DNA of 64,000 nucleotides from positions 1 to 64,000 of the forward strand of contig JAGXRF010000020.1 in assembly GCA_018335925.1 (NCBI GenBank). The letters run 5' to 3'. The position numbers and the translations under genes were made by a program. The DNA is from Flavobacteriales bacterium. GTDB lineage: Bacteria; Bacteroidota; Bacteroidia; Flavobacteriales; Flavobacteriaceae. Below are positions 62,586 to 64,000 of the stretch, in pieces. Position 1 is the first letter of the stretch; the number at the start of each line of letters is the position of its first letter. The notes below the pieces were generated by a model. That model made no database searches, had not been told where the DNA came from, and was given only the letters and a program-made list of their open reading frames with translations.

Positions 62586-62669
62586 AAAACCTCCGCATCT
62601 TTTAGGTAAAACCTCCGCATCTTTTGAGCAAAACCTCCGCATCTTTTGTACAAAACCTCCGCATCTTTT
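62586..62669. repeat. Four-copy 22-bp iteron-like tandem array
   Basis: The 18-mer AAAACCTCCGCATCTTTT occurs four times without mismatch at 62586, 62608, 62630 and 62652, an exact 22-bp period. The 4-base linkers differ: AGGT, GAGC and GTAC. The period and near-identity resemble plasmid or phage iterons or arm-type protein-binding sites. No rep or integrase gene is in the window. Confidence 0.85.
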
Positions 62670-62693
62670 TTGGCCTTAAAATGGCAATAATAC

Positions 62694-62730
62694 CAAAAAA
62701 AGAACCTCGTTAGCGGTAACTAACGAGGTT
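62694..62730 (-). terminator. Terminator of the HU-like gene
   Basis: A perfect 10-bp inverted repeat AACCTCGTTA (62703-62712) and TAACGAGGTT (62721-62730) with an 8-nt loop runs, on the minus strand, into a T tract (plus-strand A run at about 62694-62701). It lies about 40 nt after the HU stop. Confidence 0.8.
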
Positions 62731-62771
62731 CAAAACATAAACTGATTACAGTTTATTCACCGGTTCCTAAG
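62709..62771. repeat. 63-nt direct repeat, copy 2 (3' end of the HU-like gene)
   Basis: This copy lies 301 bp from copy 1, overlaps the HU stop codon (62767-62769) and includes one arm of the HU terminator. Its middle differs so as to form its own hairpin (ATAAACTG and CAGTTTAT). Confidence 0.85.
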
Positions 62772-63150
62772 CGGCTTTGTTAAATGAGAGCGTTTTTAAA
62801 AATGTTCTCAAAGTTTTTGAAGGTCTAAAACGCAATCTGGTTTTGGTAATAGCACTGCTAGTCACCTCATCCTGGGTTTCTAAACCTTTAGAGCTGATGC
62901 CAATTTGAAAGGTACCAATTTTTTCTAAACGCACAATGCGTCCATCTTCCAATTGGTTCATCATTTGCCTTTCTAAAGAGGCCAATACCGCTAAGCAATC
63001 TGCTTCGGTAACCGTACAATTCTGAGAAATTAACTTTGCTAACTTCTCAATTCCTACTTCGCCATCGCCTATGGCATTGGCGTAGTACTTCTCAGGGGCA
63101 GTCAGGTCCTGAGGATTTTTTTTAGAGACTGTGGTAAATTTTACTGGCAT
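62767..63150 (-). CDS. HU-like DNA-binding protein, extended form
   Basis: DNABII proteins bend and compact DNA. The 127-residue product is longer than the ~90 residues of classical HU and matches the extended HU-like forms of Bacteroidota. It has an N-terminal extension (MPVKFTTVSKKNPQDL), a helical dimerisation part (GVEIGIEKLAKLIS-type sequence, then LASLERQMMNQLEDGRIVRL) and a DNA-arm region (EKIGTFQIGISS, KTRLRFRPSKTLRTFL). It is flanked on its 3' side by the repeat block described below and has its own promoter box at 63230. Confidence 0.88.
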   Translation of the reverse strand: MPVKFTTVSKKNPQDLTAPEKYYANAIGDGEVGIEKLAKLISQNCTVTEADCLAVLASLERQMMNQLEDGRIVRLEKIGTFQIGISSKGLETQDEVTSSAITKTRLRFRPSKTLRTFLKTLSFNKAA

Positions 63151-63229
63151 ACTTTTAAAATTTTAAGCCATTAATAATTGTTTTTTGATGCAGTACGATA
63201 TTGCAACTCACTCGCCTTCACATCGGTAA

Positions 63230-63237
63230 CAAATTTA
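63230..63237 (-). promoter_or_regulatory. -7 promoter box TAAATTTG of the HU-like gene
   Basis: The plus strand reads CAAATTTA, consensus TANNTTTG on the minus strand, 79 nt upstream of the ATG at 63150. Confidence 0.55.
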
Positions 63238-63569
63238 AAATAGGTTTTTTATATTTTTATCATTTTCTTATTAACAATTATAAACATTTATTAACAAAGT
63301 ACCCTACAATTTTAATATTCTGAACGTGTATCTTTATTCATTTTTGTAAGAAATAAAATTTTAAAATATTATATATCAACACTATAAAAAATATTTTGGT
63401 TATTAACATAGAAATTTAAATTTATTAAATTTATGAACAATTTTGATTTCCTTCTGCACCATAAGTTAAATCTTTTGCTATAACAGTTTTATTTTATAAC
63501 CCTTTAAATTACATGGTTTTACATGTGTGTATATAAATATAAAGTTTTTTTTAATTGGAAACAACAAAT
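63238..63569. other. AT-rich intergenic region, nothing recognised
   Basis: No reading frame, repeat or structured element stands out between the HU promoter and the minus-strand terminator at 63570. Confidence 0.4.
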
Positions 63570-63604
63570 AAAAAAAACACCTTTTAAAATAGGTTTAAAA
63601 GGTG
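63570..63604 (-). terminator. Minus-strand rho-independent terminator
   Basis: A perfect 11-bp stem CACCTTTTAAA (63578-63588) with TTTAAAAGGTG (63594-63604) and a 5-nt loop is followed on the minus strand by a T tract. It probably ends transcription from the gene at the right edge. Confidence 0.85.
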
Positions 63605-63689
63605 TGCCTTTGTAAAAATAAGTTTACTGTTTTAAAAAATATACACAAGTAGTTGGGTAATAGTGTATTTAATTCACTTATTTAACTTA

Positions 63690-63860
63690 CGCTTGGGTTT
63701 TGTGTTGGAACAGACACACTCTTTGCCAAGTTTTGGCTTGCGAGTTGGCTGGTGCGAGTTGGCAAATGCAAAGCATTCACGAACTCAATTAAAAACAAAC
63801 AAGCCGTGAGTAATTGTGTGGCTGTGAAGCGTTGGCATTTCTGTCGGTTTAGTTGTTCTC
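63690..63860. repeat. GC-rich structured element, candidate dispersed element
   Basis: This stretch is clearly more GC-rich than its surroundings. It contains the inverted pair TTTGCCAA (63722-63729) and TTGGCAAA (63759-63766), an inner hairpin GCCAAGTTTTGGC and a direct repeat GCGAGTTGGC at 63740-63749 and 63754-63763. No reading frame is present. Similar TTTGCCAA/GCGAGTTGGC sequences are common next to accessory genes in this phylum. Confidence 0.55.
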
Positions 63861-63948
63861 AATAATTTTTATTTGTTCACCATTGTTTTTATTTATTTTT
63901 TAAGGTGTTCACGAAACCTTTAGGTTCAACGAAGTTAATCGCCATTTT

Positions 63949-64000
63949 TTATTTTGTTGGATTTTCGATGATGGCGATTTCTTCTTCCGTCAAGTCGTAA
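63949..64000 (-). CDS. C-terminal fragment, possible restriction-modification protein
   Basis: The last 16 codons and a TAA (63949-63951) are in the window, reading YDLTEEEIAIIENPTK. The motif YxLTxEEIxIIE is a common C-terminus of type II restriction/modification and N6-methylase-like proteins (Eco57I group). So few residues can only suggest this. Transcription would end at the terminator at 63570. A further 18-codon frame after the stop (63944 and below) is probably not a gene. Confidence 0.4.
   Translation of the reverse strand, partial: YDLTEEEIAIIENPTK

Noticed and set aside
62586..62669. Tandem repeats as a CRISPR array
   Set aside because: The spacers are only 4 bases, the repeats are 18 bases and no cas genes are present.

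Overview
The window looks like the chromosome of a flavobacterium (Bacteroidota, Flavobacteriaceae). The DNA is AT-rich. Many genes are preceded by the TANNTTTG -7 box of this phylum. The gene content is typical: a SusC/SusD pair, SprB-repeat surface proteins, a putative LptD, a NagZ/beta-lactamase fusion, DUF3810, a DUF2400 protein and an extended HU-like protein. No rRNA, tRNA, CRISPR array or intact transposase was seen. The genus cannot be fixed by eye.

Layout. (1) 1-8791, minus strand: two adjacent genes for secreted SprB-repeat proteins. The first in transcription order has 920 residues with an unrecognised N-terminal domain. The second has more than 2000 residues and runs off the left edge. 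(2) 9341-32363, mostly housekeeping: ppk-ppx (polyphosphate), ridA, lptD, an N-acetylmuramoyl-L-alanine amidase, an MlaD/MCE protein, a split Fe-S oxidoreductase (membrane plus CCG subunits), a NagZ/beta-lactamase fusion, an MFS exporter, TatD, TcdA, a glycosyltransferase, a 2-oxoacid dehydrogenase E2, DUF2400 and accA. (3) 32643-35519: dnaB and rmuC. (4) 36171-52426: a polysaccharide utilisation locus (PUL) with a membrane-bound propeller/LuxR-HTH sensor, SusC, SusD, a LamG lipoprotein, a GH144-type glucanase, an esterase-like protein, a GH3 glucosidase, a GH43-like enzyme and a FucP-type sugar permease. GH144 plus GH3 points to beta-1,2-glucan, which is an inference. (5) 52427-56263, more accessory in character: a decayed gene fragment, a ferredoxin, DUF3810, a class II Fic protein with operator-like repeats and a GC-rich in-frame insert, and an imperfect inverted-repeat element. 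(6) 56566-62050: pepD, sdaA, msrA, folE and two small unknowns. (7) 62383-64000: an unusual non-coding block beside an HU-like gene. It holds a promoter/terminator pair that could define a ~95-nt RNA, two 63-nt direct repeats 301 bp apart and a four-copy 22-bp iteron-like array. A GC-rich structured element follows, next to the last codons of a possible restriction-modification gene at the right edge.

How parts fit together. The PUL reads as one pathway. The sensor detects glycan in the periplasm. LamG, SusD and SusC bind and import oligosaccharides, while GH144 and GH3 cut glucan to glucose. The permease moves the sugar across the inner membrane. A strong terminator at 49040 separates the core operon from the GH43-like and permease genes. 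Promoter boxes repeatedly decided start codons: several possible TTG or GTG starts lie upstream of, or inside, the -7 box, so the downstream ATG was preferred.
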